Positions 18,745 through 27,134 of a DNA stretch of 64,000 bases are shown here, one piece after another (the first letter of the stretch is position 1; every line of letters begins with the position of its first letter). The position numbers and the translations under genes were made by a program. Location of the stretch: assembly GCA_023436115.1 (NCBI GenBank), contig JAEZKQ010000031.1:62001-126000 (forward strand), in the 5' to 3' direction. This DNA is from Bacillota bacterium (GTDB lineage: Bacteria; Bacillota; Clostridia; Christensenellales; SZUA-584). Below the pieces are notes generated by a model. That model saw only the letters and a program-made list of their open reading frames with translations. It was not told the DNA's origin and did no database searches.

Positions 18745-19488
18745 CTACTCCCATTTAAAGAAACGAACCGACAGCCCCATGCAAATCACAGTAAAACCAG
18801 ACATCACGATGATGGGGATTAAGATATTATCCAGCTGCAGCCCCAAAGCCGCACCTTTTAGCAGTTTTATGCCTTGTGTCAGCGGCAGGAAATCAGCAAC
18901 TGTCTGCATCGTCTTGGGCATCACCTCATAGGGAAGTGTCGCGCCCGAGAATATAAGCATGGGAAAATAAAGCAGAGTGCACAGCACGTTGGATATTTTT
19001 ATGTTGGGTGACACCGCTGCTACCAGCATGCCTAAGCTGTATATCGATATCACAACCAGCAAATAAGCCGCTGTAAAATAAACAACTGAGCCCCGCAGTT
19101 CGATACCGAAAAACGAAATAGATACCAGATACACAGCCGCTAGAGACAGCACCGAATAGATAAGGTTCACGATAACCTGAACAAACAAAAGCTTCGCGGG
19201 GCTGACAGGTGTTACCTTAAACCTCTTAAGGATCTTCTTATGGCGGTAATCTGAAAGCACCAGAGGCAGCCCCATCAATCCCGCCGCGCTGATTCCGATC
19301 GAAACGACCGCACCGAAGCTCTGCGCTAAAAAGCTGTAGTCAGCCCCCTCATAAGCGGGGCTGTTCCCATAAATAATACCGAGTATCACTGACACAACAA
19401 CGGGAAATCCAACAGCAAATATGACCATATCCATACCGCGAAGCGACAGCTTCATTTCGGTCTTGAGCATTGTTTTAAAGGCTTTCAT
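18745..19488 (-). CDS. ABC-2 type transporter permease
   Basis: A 247-residue polytopic membrane protein with about six spans and the ABC-2 layout: an N-terminal span near residues 20-40, a cytoplasmic loop (DYRHKKILKRFKVTPVSPAKL) typical of drug and lantibiotic exporter permeases, and a last pair of spans. The start codon lies inside the end of the ATPase gene (14-base overlap), so both subunits are made together. Probably exports a drug or small hydrophobic compound; the substrate cannot be read from the sequence. Confidence 0.88.
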   Translation of the reverse strand: MKAFKTMLKTEMKLSLRGMDMVIFAVGFPVVVSVILGIIYGNSPAYEGADYSFLAQSFGAVVSIGISAAGLMGLPLVLSDYRHKKILKRFKVTPVSPAKLLFVQVIVNLIYSVLSLAAVYLVSISFFGIELRGSVVYFTAAYLLVVISIYSLGMLVAAVSPNIKISNVLCTLLYFPMLIFSGATLPYEVMPKTMQTVADFLPLTQGIKLLKGAALGLQLDNILIPIIVMSGFTVICMGLSVRFFKWE

Positions 19489-20206
19489 ATTCGTCCTCCT
19501 CTTCTGTAAACCAAAGATAGGCTTCTTCTAAGTTATCATGCGGACTTTGCGCCACAGCCTCGGCCACCGTACCCGAGAACACCGCGGTGCCCTGCTTTAA
19601 AATGCAGATTCTGTCGCAAAGCACTTCAACTTCGTCCATATAGTGCGAGGTAAGCAAAATTGACAAGCCCTGTGTTTTTAGCTTCTCAAGATGACGCCAG
19701 ACGCCCTTCCGCGCTTTGGTATCAAGCCCTGTTGTGAGTTCATCTAAAAAAACCAGTTCGGGATTAGGTATCATGGCCAGTACCACAAAAAGGCGTTGGC
19801 GTTCTCCGCCCGACAGCTCTGCAACCGGCTGCTTGGTTTTCTCCAAGAGTCCATAGTCTTTAAGCAATTGCTTAAAATCCAGTGGGCTTTTATAGAGCGA
19901 AGTGGTCAGCTCACAGATTTCCGAAACGGTGATTTTATCCTGATACTTTGACTCCTGAAACTGGACACCCACCCTTTCAAACAAAGCTTTTCGTTGTGTG
20001 ATCGGGTTCATGCCCAATATACTGATCTCACCGCAATCTGATTTTTTTGTTCCGAGAATGCACTCAATCGCCGTGCTCTTTCCCGCACCGTTGGCCCCTA
20101 AGAGACCAAAAATCTCTCCTTTTTCAATAGCGATATTAAGGCCGCATACCGCCTGCTTCTGCCCGTATGATTTACACAAGTCCCGGACAGACAAAACTGT
20201 ATTCAT
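19475..20206 (-). CDS. ABC transporter ATP-binding protein
   Basis: A 243-residue ABC ATPase with all motifs: Walker A GANGAGKST (about 36-44), Q-loop VQFQES, signature LSGGERQR, Walker B LVFLDELTTGLD and H-loop LLTSHYMDE. It pairs with the overlapping permease as a simple two-gene exporter. GGAGGG precedes the ATG. The MerR-type gene lies directly upstream on the same strand, separated by a terminator-like hairpin, which suggests that the regulator controls this exporter. Confidence 0.92.
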   Translation of the reverse strand: MNTVLSVRDLCKSYGQKQAVCGLNIAIEKGEIFGLLGANGAGKSTAIECILGTKKSDCGEISILGMNPITQRKALFERVGVQFQESKYQDKITVSEICELTTSLYKSPLDFKQLLKDYGLLEKTKQPVAELSGGERQRLFVVLAMIPNPELVFLDELTTGLDTKARKGVWRHLEKLKTQGLSILLTSHYMDEVEVLCDRICILKQGTAVFSGTVAEAVAQSPHDNLEEAYLWFTEEEDEYESL

Positions 20207-20240
20207 TTTTCATGTCCCTCCTTTATATTCTACGGACATA

Positions 20241-20270
20241 AAAATAACACCACACACAAGTCTGGTGTTA
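20241..20270 (-). terminator. Rho-independent terminator after merR-type gene
   Basis: TAACACCA (20245-20252) and TGGTGTTA (20263-20270) form an 8-bp stem with a 10-base loop. Read on the minus strand the stem runs straight into TTTTT. It separates the regulator from the ABC genes, which therefore need their own promoter or read-through. Confidence 0.65.
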
Positions 20271-20281
20271 AAGTGGAGGGT

Positions 20282-21025
20282 TTAAAATGTCTTTTGCATG
20301 TCCTTAAGCAGCTCAAGCATATGGCAGGCATCATTTTCGGTGTTATAAAGCGATGTGAGTAAACGGTCGCAGACAGACACGATATCTTCCGAATCGCCGG
20401 GTGTATTTAAACTTTTTTTAATATCAGCGTCTTCCATTTTGGGGAGAGCGCTGAGCATTCGTAAAATTGCCGAGAGAGAATAGTTTGCACACCGCAGCGC
20501 ACGTATGATTTTAAGGCGAGTGATATCGCTTTCATCATAAACACGGTATCCGTTTTCTTTTCTCTTTACGGTCAACAGTCCATTCATTTCCCAGTTTCGA
20601 AGCGTATCGATGGATACCTGCAAATAGTCTGCGGTCTGCTGCCTCGTCATTCGTAAGGGCCGGTCTTTGTTCAAGCTGCCTGCCAGCAGCCCATTCACCA
20701 CCTCTATGGCATCCTCTGCGCATTTTATTTCGGCCTTAATCCGCTGACGGTATTGCTCTGTCAGCGTGATAGCAGAATCAAAATGTCCTTTACCCGACGC
20801 ATCTATAATTTTATAAACGTGTTTGCGCAATCCATTCTGCAATATCTCACCCTGAAGTGCCAAACGCGCGAGCTTCATCTGACCAATTTGCAGACTGGTA
20901 TAAATACGATATCCATTTTTTTCTCTTTCAGGCGCCGTGATAAACCCCAGTTCCTCATACAAACGAACGGTGTTTGGATGAACCCCGATTAACTTTGCCA
21001 CCTGTGATGTCCTAAACATTCGCAT
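20282..21025 (-). CDS. MerR-type regulator with two DNA-binding domains
   Basis: A 247-residue protein with two complete MerR helix-turn-helix/wing modules. The first (about residues 4-70) reads RTSQVAKLIGVHPNTVRLYE then GYRIYTSLQI. The second (about 123-190) reads TRQQTADYLQVSIDTLRNWE then GYRVYDESDI. A helical linker of about 50 residues lies between. Ordinary MerR proteins have one such module at the N-terminus and dimerise through a coiled coil, so this chain may bind two half-sites by itself. It neighbours the ABC exporter, its probable target. AAAAAGG precedes the two candidate ATG codons (21025, 21019). Confidence 0.85.
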   Translation of the reverse strand: MRMFRTSQVAKLIGVHPNTVRLYEELGFITAPEREKNGYRIYTSLQIGQMKLARLALQGEILQNGLRKHVYKIIDASGKGHFDSAITLTEQYRQRIKAEIKCAEDAIEVVNGLLAGSLNKDRPLRMTRQQTADYLQVSIDTLRNWEMNGLLTVKRKENGYRVYDESDITRLKIIRALRCANYSLSAILRMLSALPKMEDADIKKSLNTPGDSEDIVSVCDRLLTSLYNTENDACHMLELLKDMQKTF

Positions 21026-21044
21026 AAACCTTTTTATAATTGTA

Positions 21045-21722
21045 TTACGTAACCCATAAAAAGAATCCGACTGCGAGGAATATCTGTGCGGCTATGTACG
21101 TGACCATAACCTTTAGATTGCCCCATTTTGTCTCCCCCCGAAATATTTCAAAAGAGAGCGTTGTATCTGAAAGCATAAACAAAAGCGTACCAACGAACAC
21201 GATATTCGAACCGATTTGAAAATTTGCCAACACACCGACTGCCGCCACCGCACTTAATCCGCTGAGCAACACCATATAAAACAGGCAAAGAGCCCAAAGC
21301 CGTTTCGGAAGAAAAGGCGACAGTTTTGTAAACGTAACGGCCACTCCCACCCCATAGACCATAACGATCAGCGCGACCATCCACCACGCGGGCACACTCA
21401 GCAGCGGAAACATTTGCAGCAGATAAAGCACATGCCCGGCCGAAAAGGCAACAAGACCCAGCGGAAACCCGACAGGGTGATGATGATTGACAAGACAGGT
21501 GTCACCAATGCACCCCATCAGCATAGCCGCGGTGATTAACCACGGCGTTAAGTCCAAAGCCCTTGATGCGCCCCAAACAAGAATAAAGACGAGTGCCAGC
21601 AGGGGCATTAAGAGGATCTTCGTCACACGGCGCAGCATTTCTTTATCTTTTACGATAGCGACCAGATGCAGAATGATATCGATCATAAACAAACCACCGG
21701 TAACCAGAGCAAATGTGATCAT
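21045..21722 (-). CDS. YhhN family membrane protein
   Basis: A 225-residue protein with about eight membrane spans, matching the YhhN/TMEM86 family. Animal TMEM86B is a lysoplasmalogenase; the bacterial function is less certain, although many Clostridia contain plasmalogens. Family-like features include the GCIGDTCLV segment and the polytopic SAGHVLYLLQM region. I choose ATG 21722, nine bases after GAGG, over a TTG at 21752. It ends 19 bases before the MerR-type start on the same strand, so the two may be co-transcribed. Confidence 0.8.
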   Translation of the reverse strand: MITFALVTGGLFMIDIILHLVAIVKDKEMLRRVTKILLMPLLALVFILVWGASRALDLTPWLITAAMLMGCIGDTCLVNHHHPVGFPLGLVAFSAGHVLYLLQMFPLLSVPAWWMVALIVMVYGVGVAVTFTKLSPFLPKRLWALCLFYMVLLSGLSAVAAVGVLANFQIGSNIVFVGTLLFMLSDTTLSFEIFRGETKWGNLKVMVTYIAAQIFLAVGFFLWVT

Positions 21723-21934
21723 TGTTGGTAACCTCGCTTTATGATTTGACAATCGACATATGAATATAGATGTTCTTGTCCTTAGTATATGCTTATAAAT
21801 CGCAAGAATGCAAGTATGGTTTATATCCTATCAATGAAACAGCGCTATATGACATACATTCTATAATATGCTATATTAACATTAAATTTGTCTTTATGTG
21901 AGCCAAAAACGGCCATTTTGGGAGGAAAAATCAT

Positions 21935-23131
21935 ATGCGTATTCTTTTATATCGTATTTTTCAAACGGTTATGAGAGCAGCCGCTTATTTTCTACCGTGG
22001 CACAAGCCCGAACTGCTGGAAGGGGAAAACAGTCTCTCCAAAATGCCTGAGTTTCTTATAACCAAAGGGCTAACGAGTGTACTGATCGTGACTGATAGAG
22101 GCATCATGTCAATTGGATTGATGAATGGCCTGCTTAGAGAGCTGGACGCTAAAGGCTTCAATTATACCGTATACGACAAGACTGTTCCAAATCCCACCAC
22201 CAGAAACATTGAGGAAGCTTTGCAGCTATATAAAGCGTACAATCACCAAGCTATCATAGCTTTTGGCGGCGGTTCTCCCATTGATTGTGCCAAAGGTGTC
22301 GGTGCGCGCGTCGCCAGACCCGGCAAGAGCATTCCCGAAATGAAGGGCTTATTGAAAGTCGGAAGAAAACTGCCCCCGCTCGTTGCAATCCCTACAACGG
22401 CCGGTACAGGCAGCGAGGTCACGCTCGCCGCCGTTGTCTCAGACCCCGAAACGCATCAAAAATATGCCCTTATGGATAATGCGCTGATACCGCGCTATGC
22501 CGTGCTCGACCCCTCCCTTATGCTCAAGCTTCCGCCGCACATCACTTCGACGACGGGAATGGATGCCTTAACCCACGCGGTTGAAGCCTATATCGGAAGA
22601 GCCAACACACGAGAAACAAAGCAGCTCAGTAAGCAGGCTGTAAAGCTGATATTTGACAATCTGTTTGAAGCCTATACGAACGGAACCAACATCGTAGCGC
22701 GTGCAAACATGCAAAAAGCCTCTTATTATGCTGGCATTGCGTTTACGCGTGCCTATGTGGGTAACGTTCATGCCATTGCCCATGCGTTGGGGGGATTTTA
22801 CGGTATTCCACATGGGCTGGCCAATGCCGTTGTTTTGCCGTATGTTCTGGAATACTACAAAGAGTCGGTTTTCAGGCCATTGGCAGAGCTTGCAGATTTG
22901 ATAGGAATCACCGGGGAGAATCATCGGCAAAAGGCTATAGCTTTTATTGAAGCGGTCAAATGGTTCAGTGAGCGTATGAATATACAAAAACAATTCAGCG
23001 AGATTCAGACAGATGATATACCACAGATGGCACAGCGCGCGTTTGATGAAGCCAACCCGATATATCCTGTTCCGAAGGTGTTTTCCAAGGCGGACTTTGA
23101 AGCGTTATTTGCGCGAATTCAGGCATCATAA
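21935..23131 (+). CDS. Iron-containing alcohol dehydrogenase
   Basis: A 398-residue group III (Fe-ADH) enzyme. The N-terminal Rossmann-like part has AFGGGSPIDCAKG for NAD(P) binding and PTTAGTGSEVT. The metal-binding domain has the ligands in MDALTHAVEAY and VHAIAHALGGFYGIPHG. It should interconvert an aldehyde and an alcohol, which fits a fermentative anaerobe; the substrate is not predictable. GGGAGG lies before the ATG. The gene is divergent from the YhhN gene and convergent with lgt. A candidate -10 box TATAAT occurs near 21862. Confidence 0.92.
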   Translation: MRILLYRIFQTVMRAAAYFLPWHKPELLEGENSLSKMPEFLITKGLTSVLIVTDRGIMSIGLMNGLLRELDAKGFNYTVYDKTVPNPTTRNIEEALQLYKAYNHQAIIAFGGGSPIDCAKGVGARVARPGKSIPEMKGLLKVGRKLPPLVAIPTTAGTGSEVTLAAVVSDPETHQKYALMDNALIPRYAVLDPSLMLKLPPHITSTTGMDALTHAVEAYIGRANTRETKQLSKQAVKLIFDNLFEAYTNGTNIVARANMQKASYYAGIAFTRAYVGNVHAIAHALGGFYGIPHGLANAVVLPYVLEYYKESVFRPLAELADLIGITGENHRQKAIAFIEAVKWFSERMNIQKQFSEIQTDDIPQMAQRAFDEANPIYPVPKVFSKADFEALFARIQAS

Positions 23132-23140
23132 AATATGTGT

Positions 23141-23932
23141 TTAATTGCTTGTATCGACAGACTCTTGCCTTTTCTTGGTTTTCAGAAGCCAGTAGAGCCC
23201 CAGCGGAACAAAGGCCAGGCTGATCCATTGTGACGTGGACAGTGTAAGCAACATGCCTCTGTCTGCGTCACCGCGAAAAAATTCCAGAATAAAACGCATG
23301 ATACCATAACAGGCAATATACAGGCCGGTGATCTGCCTGTCTGCCCGTGGTTTACGCGAAAAGCGGTATAATACTGCGAACAATATAAAGTTGAGCGCAG
23401 CTTCCAGCAGCTGCACGGGAAACAACGAAACGTTTAACGGCGCAACGGAATCGGCCCGAAAATACACGCCCCAGGGTGGATCTGCATGCATGCCATAACA
23501 GCAACCCGCGCAAAAACATCCGATACGGCCGATGGCATGGATCAGCGGAACGGACGGTATGAGGCTATCCAAGAGGTGCCAGGTCGGTAAACGGAACTGT
23601 TTGCTGTAGATATAAACGCCGCCAACCGCGCCGATAAGTCCGCCGTAAAACGCAAAGCCATGCGTAAAAAGCGCTGTGATTTCGTCCAGTGTCCAGCCGG
23701 ACGGCCCGTGAGCCGCAATCAGCGTTGGCAGCGATATCGCGAGGTACAACAGCTTTGCACCGATAACCGCGCCGACCAGCGCGTATAAGGCAGAAAAAAA
23801 GATATCCTGCCGCGGCAGATCGTGCTTGACTGGCCGATAGACAGCTATCATCAAGCCTAATATACAGCCAATCAATATGAGAGGCCCATACATAGGAATC
23901 GCAAGCCCGAATACAGTGATCGTTGGTAGCAT
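23141..23932 (-). CDS. lgt: Prolipoprotein diacylglyceryl transferase
   Basis: A 263-residue seven-span membrane enzyme. It moves the diacylglyceryl group of phosphatidylglycerol to the lipobox cysteine of prolipoproteins. Seen: the HAIGRIGCFCAGCCYG block (catalytic Arg in the Lgt signature), GLIGAVGGVYIY and the C-terminal FILEFFRGD. Length is normal. It may modify lipoproteins such as the CotH-type protein encoded at 9.3-12.6 kb. It converges with the alcohol dehydrogenase gene with a 9-base gap. Confidence 0.92.
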   Translation of the reverse strand: MLPTITVFGLAIPMYGPLILIGCILGLMIAVYRPVKHDLPRQDIFFSALYALVGAVIGAKLLYLAISLPTLIAAHGPSGWTLDEITALFTHGFAFYGGLIGAVGGVYIYSKQFRLPTWHLLDSLIPSVPLIHAIGRIGCFCAGCCYGMHADPPWGVYFRADSVAPLNVSLFPVQLLEAALNFILFAVLYRFSRKPRADRQITGLYIACYGIMRFILEFFRGDADRGMLLTLSTSQWISLAFVPLGLYWLLKTKKRQESVDTSN

Positions 23933-23984
23933 GGTTTATCCTTTCCGTGAAACGTAGTACCTGGAAGCTGCCGCTTTTTGAACA

Positions 23985-24020
23985 GAAAAAAATAGGGAAA
24001 GAACGTATCGTCCTTTCCCG
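23985..24020 (-). terminator. Terminator after small DUF4190-like gene
   Basis: GGGAAA (23995-24000) pairs with TTTCCC (24014-24019) within a longer imperfect stem; on the minus strand the hairpin is followed by TATTTTTTT. It ends the gene at 24031-24336. Confidence 0.7.
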
Positions 24021-24030
24021 TTACAAACGC

Positions 24031-24336
24031 TTAATAATTGATATACGGTGTGACCGAAGCCAAGCAGGCTGTGCAGGCCAATACGACGACTGCACATATG
24101 GCCAGCGCCACGATATTCAATACGAGACCAGCTGTAGCCATGCCCGACGGAGTCTGTTTTCTTGCCATAATGCTAAGGATTAAGCCGACAACCGCCAAGA
24201 TAATACCGATTATCCAAAAAATGAACACAAAAATGACGGAGCATATGCCAAGGACCATTCCAGCGATGGCCATGCCGTTGTTTTGCGGAGCACTTGGAGC
24301 CGGACTTGGGGCATTCTGATAGTTCTGTTCTTCCAT
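24031..24336 (-). CDS. DUF4190-like small membrane protein
   Basis: A 101-residue protein with a Pro/Ala/Gln-rich cytoplasmic start and two membrane hairpins: GMAIAGMVLGICS followed by a hydrophobic stretch to about residue 58, then GMATAGLVLNIVAL to the C-terminus. This repeated G-M-A-x-A-G pattern is typical of DUF4190 proteins. ATG 24336 lies seven bases after GGAGG. Function unknown; monocistronic, with its own terminator. Confidence 0.78.
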   Translation of the reverse strand: MEEQNYQNAPSPAPSAPQNNGMAIAGMVLGICSVIFVFIFWIIGIILAVVGLILSIMARKQTPSGMATAGLVLNIVALAICAVVVLACTACLASVTPYINY

Positions 24337-24539
24337 TGTAAATCCTCCATTAAAAAATAAGTGCAAACACATTTTAGCCCATAATTCCTGTTAAGTATAA
24401 CAAAAAAAATACTATTTGTGTATCTTATATTTCCATATTCCCAAGAATAATTTTGATTTGCATAACATAACAAGTATAGTCGTGGTTAAGAGTTGGTTTC
24501 TGAATCGGCAATTAAAAGAACAATCATAACCCGAGTTTG

Positions 24540-25476
24540 CTATGAATACAACTCGATAAGCTGCGTCATCGTGACGAATTTGCATCCCTTTTCCACACAG
24601 TATTCCACGAGCCGTTTAAACAAGCGCGAGTCGGTTTGTACCGGCCAATCGCCCATATCGCCAACCTCTGATTTATACAGGCAATGGCAACGAAATACGA
24701 TGACACCATTTTCCCTGCACGCCCTATCGACCACATCCTTATGTTCTTTTAAGACGCTTTTCGCTGCGCATATCAGCACTGACCGAATCAATTTGATATG
24801 GATCGACATCGCTTAGATCGATGAGTTTTGTCTCGTAATAAGCTTTTCGCATTTGGATACGATAGGGCTTTATCGCGTCAATTGCTTGCTGGTTATAGCT
24901 TCCAAACGGGAAAGCATGAATCTTGGGCTCACCCAGACCCTGCCGGACAAAAGCGGCGTTGACCATCTCCATGCTCTTTTGAATTTCTTGAGGTGTCATT
25001 TTTTTGAGATCGGTATGCGCGTATGTATGGCAGCCGAAAGCCCACCCGTAATCCGCCATTTCTCTAATCTGATCCCAGGACAGCGCATATGGCGTTACGT
25101 CATCTGGATACTTGGGGATGATATAAGACGTACCGCTGATTCCGTACTCTCTCAGGATCGGAAACGCCAGCTCGTAATCGGAAATATAGCCATCGTCGAA
25201 TGTAAATGCGATAATTGCCCCCTGCTTCTTTTTTTCTGTTTCTTTGGCCGATACGTCTAAACTATGCGGTTGAGTATCATCGCTACTTAGGTCATCACTT
25301 TTTATCGTATTACCAGATTCAACATCACGTTCCCGCAAGGCAGCCGGTGCTTCCGATACGGCAGTATCAATGTTTGAATTGCTTTCCGGAGCTATTTCCG
25401 GATTAGGATGACTGGTCAGAAGAATGACCATCAAAGGAATTAAGAGTATATAAAACAACAGAAATTTTTTCGCCAT
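24540..25476 (-). pseudogene. Polysaccharide deacetylase, frameshifted
   Basis: Membrane-anchored carbohydrate esterase family 4 protein. The first part has an N-terminal span, a Ser/Asp-rich linker, the NodB motif AFTFDDGY and the zinc motif HTYAH. Its frame stops at 24739 after SEKRLKRT. If one A of the AAAA run (24747-24750 complement) is removed, translation continues as LKEHKDVVDRACRENG and runs to the stop at 24540, giving a normal C-terminus of about 70 residues. The combined product is about 310 residues. Either a true inactivating insertion, a sequencing error, or slippage. The start at 25476 is not strongly supported by a ribosome site. Confidence 0.8.
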
Positions 25477-25670
25477 GCAGTTAGTTTCATTAAAAATCCC
25501 CTGTTTATGCAAACCAAATTTAATGTTAAATACTAATACTATTTTTACCTGTTCTTAGCTCGTTTTCGGTTCTCGTATCAAAGCATTAAACCAACCGGTT
25601 TTGCGCTCTTTTAGCAGCATTCGTATAGATAAACTTATTACATGAAACCGATTTCGACCAAGAAGCTCTC

Positions 25671-26594
25671 TTATAAGTGATAATGACCCGCAGCTTCCGG
25701 CTGGTATAAGAGCTTTCTGATTTTGATGTGTGCAATGCCATCGGGGGTATTCCATTGAATACTATTCTCTTCACTACACCCAAGAATAGCGGTCCCAATG
25801 GGAGACAATACAGACAACTGTCTTTTTGCCCAGTCTGAAGCATGGGGGTACACTAAAGACACCTCTGTTTCTTCGTCGTTAAGGCTTAATAATGCCCTTG
25901 AATTCATAGTAACGACATTTTCCGGAAGTTGCTGCGGCTGGACGACCTTTGCTCTGATAATCTCATGTTCCAGGTCTTTTACCGTCCGTTCGTCAGCACC
26001 GTTTTTTAACTCATCATTGATGAGCTTTTTGAGCCTATCCCTGTCAATTTCTGTGATGTAAATGAGACTGGGGGCAGCAGCGCGCTTCTTTATGATATCA
26101 AAGTATTCCTCCATAGTTATTGAAAAGCTTAGCATTGTAGAAGATTCATGTTTAAGCTTAAATCCCCCATTAATAAATGCCCTGATTGACCGCCTGTTTT
26201 CTTTATGGATTTTGGCTACAACACGTTGTGATCTTAACTCAAAAAAAGCAATTTTGAGACTTTCTTGAATTGTATTGCTGCCTAATCCTCTGCCCCAGTT
26301 GCTACGATCTCCTATGACGATTACAATTTCCGTTTCCGTATCCCTGACGACAAGCCGAACAAAGCCAACCGGCACATTAATTTTATTATAAGCGATATAA
26401 AATCTGCCGTTTTGGTTAAAAAGGTGAGTTAACACAGGCATATTTATCCTATCGACCACTTGCTCAATATTGGAAGAGACATCGCTTGTATCACTTAAGT
26501 ATCTTGTTACCTCGTCATCTCGTAACCAAGACATTAAAGTATATGCATTCTCCCTGGTTATTTCAGAGCGTAAAAAAATAAAAGGCTCTTTCAT
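25671..26594 (-). CDS. GNAT acetyltransferase fused to Rnk/GreA-type domain
   Basis: A 307-residue two-domain protein. Residues 1 to about 165 are a GNAT acetyltransferase (VPVGFVRLVVRD, then the acetyl-CoA loop NWGRGLGSNTI and a final block NGGFKLKHES). From about 175 the chain matches Rnk-type nucleoside diphosphate kinase regulators with a GreA/GreB C-terminal fold: ITEIDRDRLKKLIND, DLEHEIIRAKVV, VSLVYPHASD, LSVLSPIGTAILG. Rnk proteins act on RNA polymerase or NDP kinase. The joining of the two is unusual to me. ATG 26594 follows AAAGGAAG by about eight bases; upstream in-frame codons lack a site. Confidence 0.82.
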   Translation of the reverse strand: MKEPFIFLRSEITRENAYTLMSWLRDDEVTRYLSDTSDVSSNIEQVVDRINMPVLTHLFNQNGRFYIAYNKINVPVGFVRLVVRDTETEIVIVIGDRSNWGRGLGSNTIQESLKIAFFELRSQRVVAKIHKENRRSIRAFINGGFKLKHESSTMLSFSITMEEYFDIIKKRAAAPSLIYITEIDRDRLKKLINDELKNGADERTVKDLEHEIIRAKVVQPQQLPENVVTMNSRALLSLNDEETEVSLVYPHASDWAKRQLSVLSPIGTAILGCSEENSIQWNTPDGIAHIKIRKLLYQPEAAGHYHL

Positions 26595-26785
26595 TTTACT
26601 ACTTCCTTTCGTAAGAACAAAAAGCCTTTCATAGAAACCTATGACGGTTCTTTTTAATACATCGATTATAATAGAAATTAACCTAGTCGTCAAATAACAT
26701 TAATGGTCGATAATGGAATAAAAGTGTACGGCATCAAGCTTATGTTACTTTCTGCAAATCGCCTGTTTAAACCACTATGAATTGC

Positions 26786-26816
26786 AAGAGGGCTTCGTTT
26801 TTCAAAGCCCTCTTGT
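26786..26816 (-). terminator. Perfect 11-bp hairpin after selenium cluster
   Basis: CAAGAGGGCTT (26786-26796) and AAGCCCTCTTG (26806-26816) are perfectly complementary around a 9-base loop. It follows the last gene of the minus-strand selenium cluster. No strong T-run on the minus strand, so efficiency is uncertain. Confidence 0.55.
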
Positions 26817-26861
26817 ATCATTATATTGGTTATAACCTGCTTCGATCGCGCTCACTTGCCC

Positions 26862-27134
26862 TCAACAGTATCGATCCCGCCGGGAAACGATCTGCCCGGT
26901 CAGTGGCACTATACCGTGATGCGGCGCGCCGTGCCGTTCAATGCAGGCTCTCGCCGCCTCGATGTGCTCAGGGTTCACCAGCAGCGACATACCGCAGGAT
27001 AGCTCGCCCTGAATCGACCGGGGCGCAGGCGCGATCCGGTGAGGTATCCCGTCCGCCAGCATCAGCTCGTGCAGCGACATGCCGTGTGTGTAGTTGGCAA
27101 ACAGTATGTAGTATCTGACATCGGTCTCAGTCAT
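26862..27134 (-). CDS. DUF3343 protein (Se/S carrier-like), copy 2
   Basis: A 90-residue protein of the DUF3343 type, annotated in other genomes as putative selenium/sulfur carrier-like. The pattern is clear: YYILFANYTHGMSLHELML (N-terminal strand and helix), APAPRSIQGELSCGMSLLV with a conserved cysteine. The ATG lies inside the end of the upstream gene (8-base overlap). A second DUF3343 gene stands two genes upstream in the same operon. A role in handling reactive selenium or sulfur is inferred from neighbours. Confidence 0.8.
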   Translation of the reverse strand: MTETDVRYYILFANYTHGMSLHELMLADGIPHRIAPAPRSIQGELSCGMSLLVNPEHIEAARACIERHGAPHHGIVPLTGQIVSRRDRYC

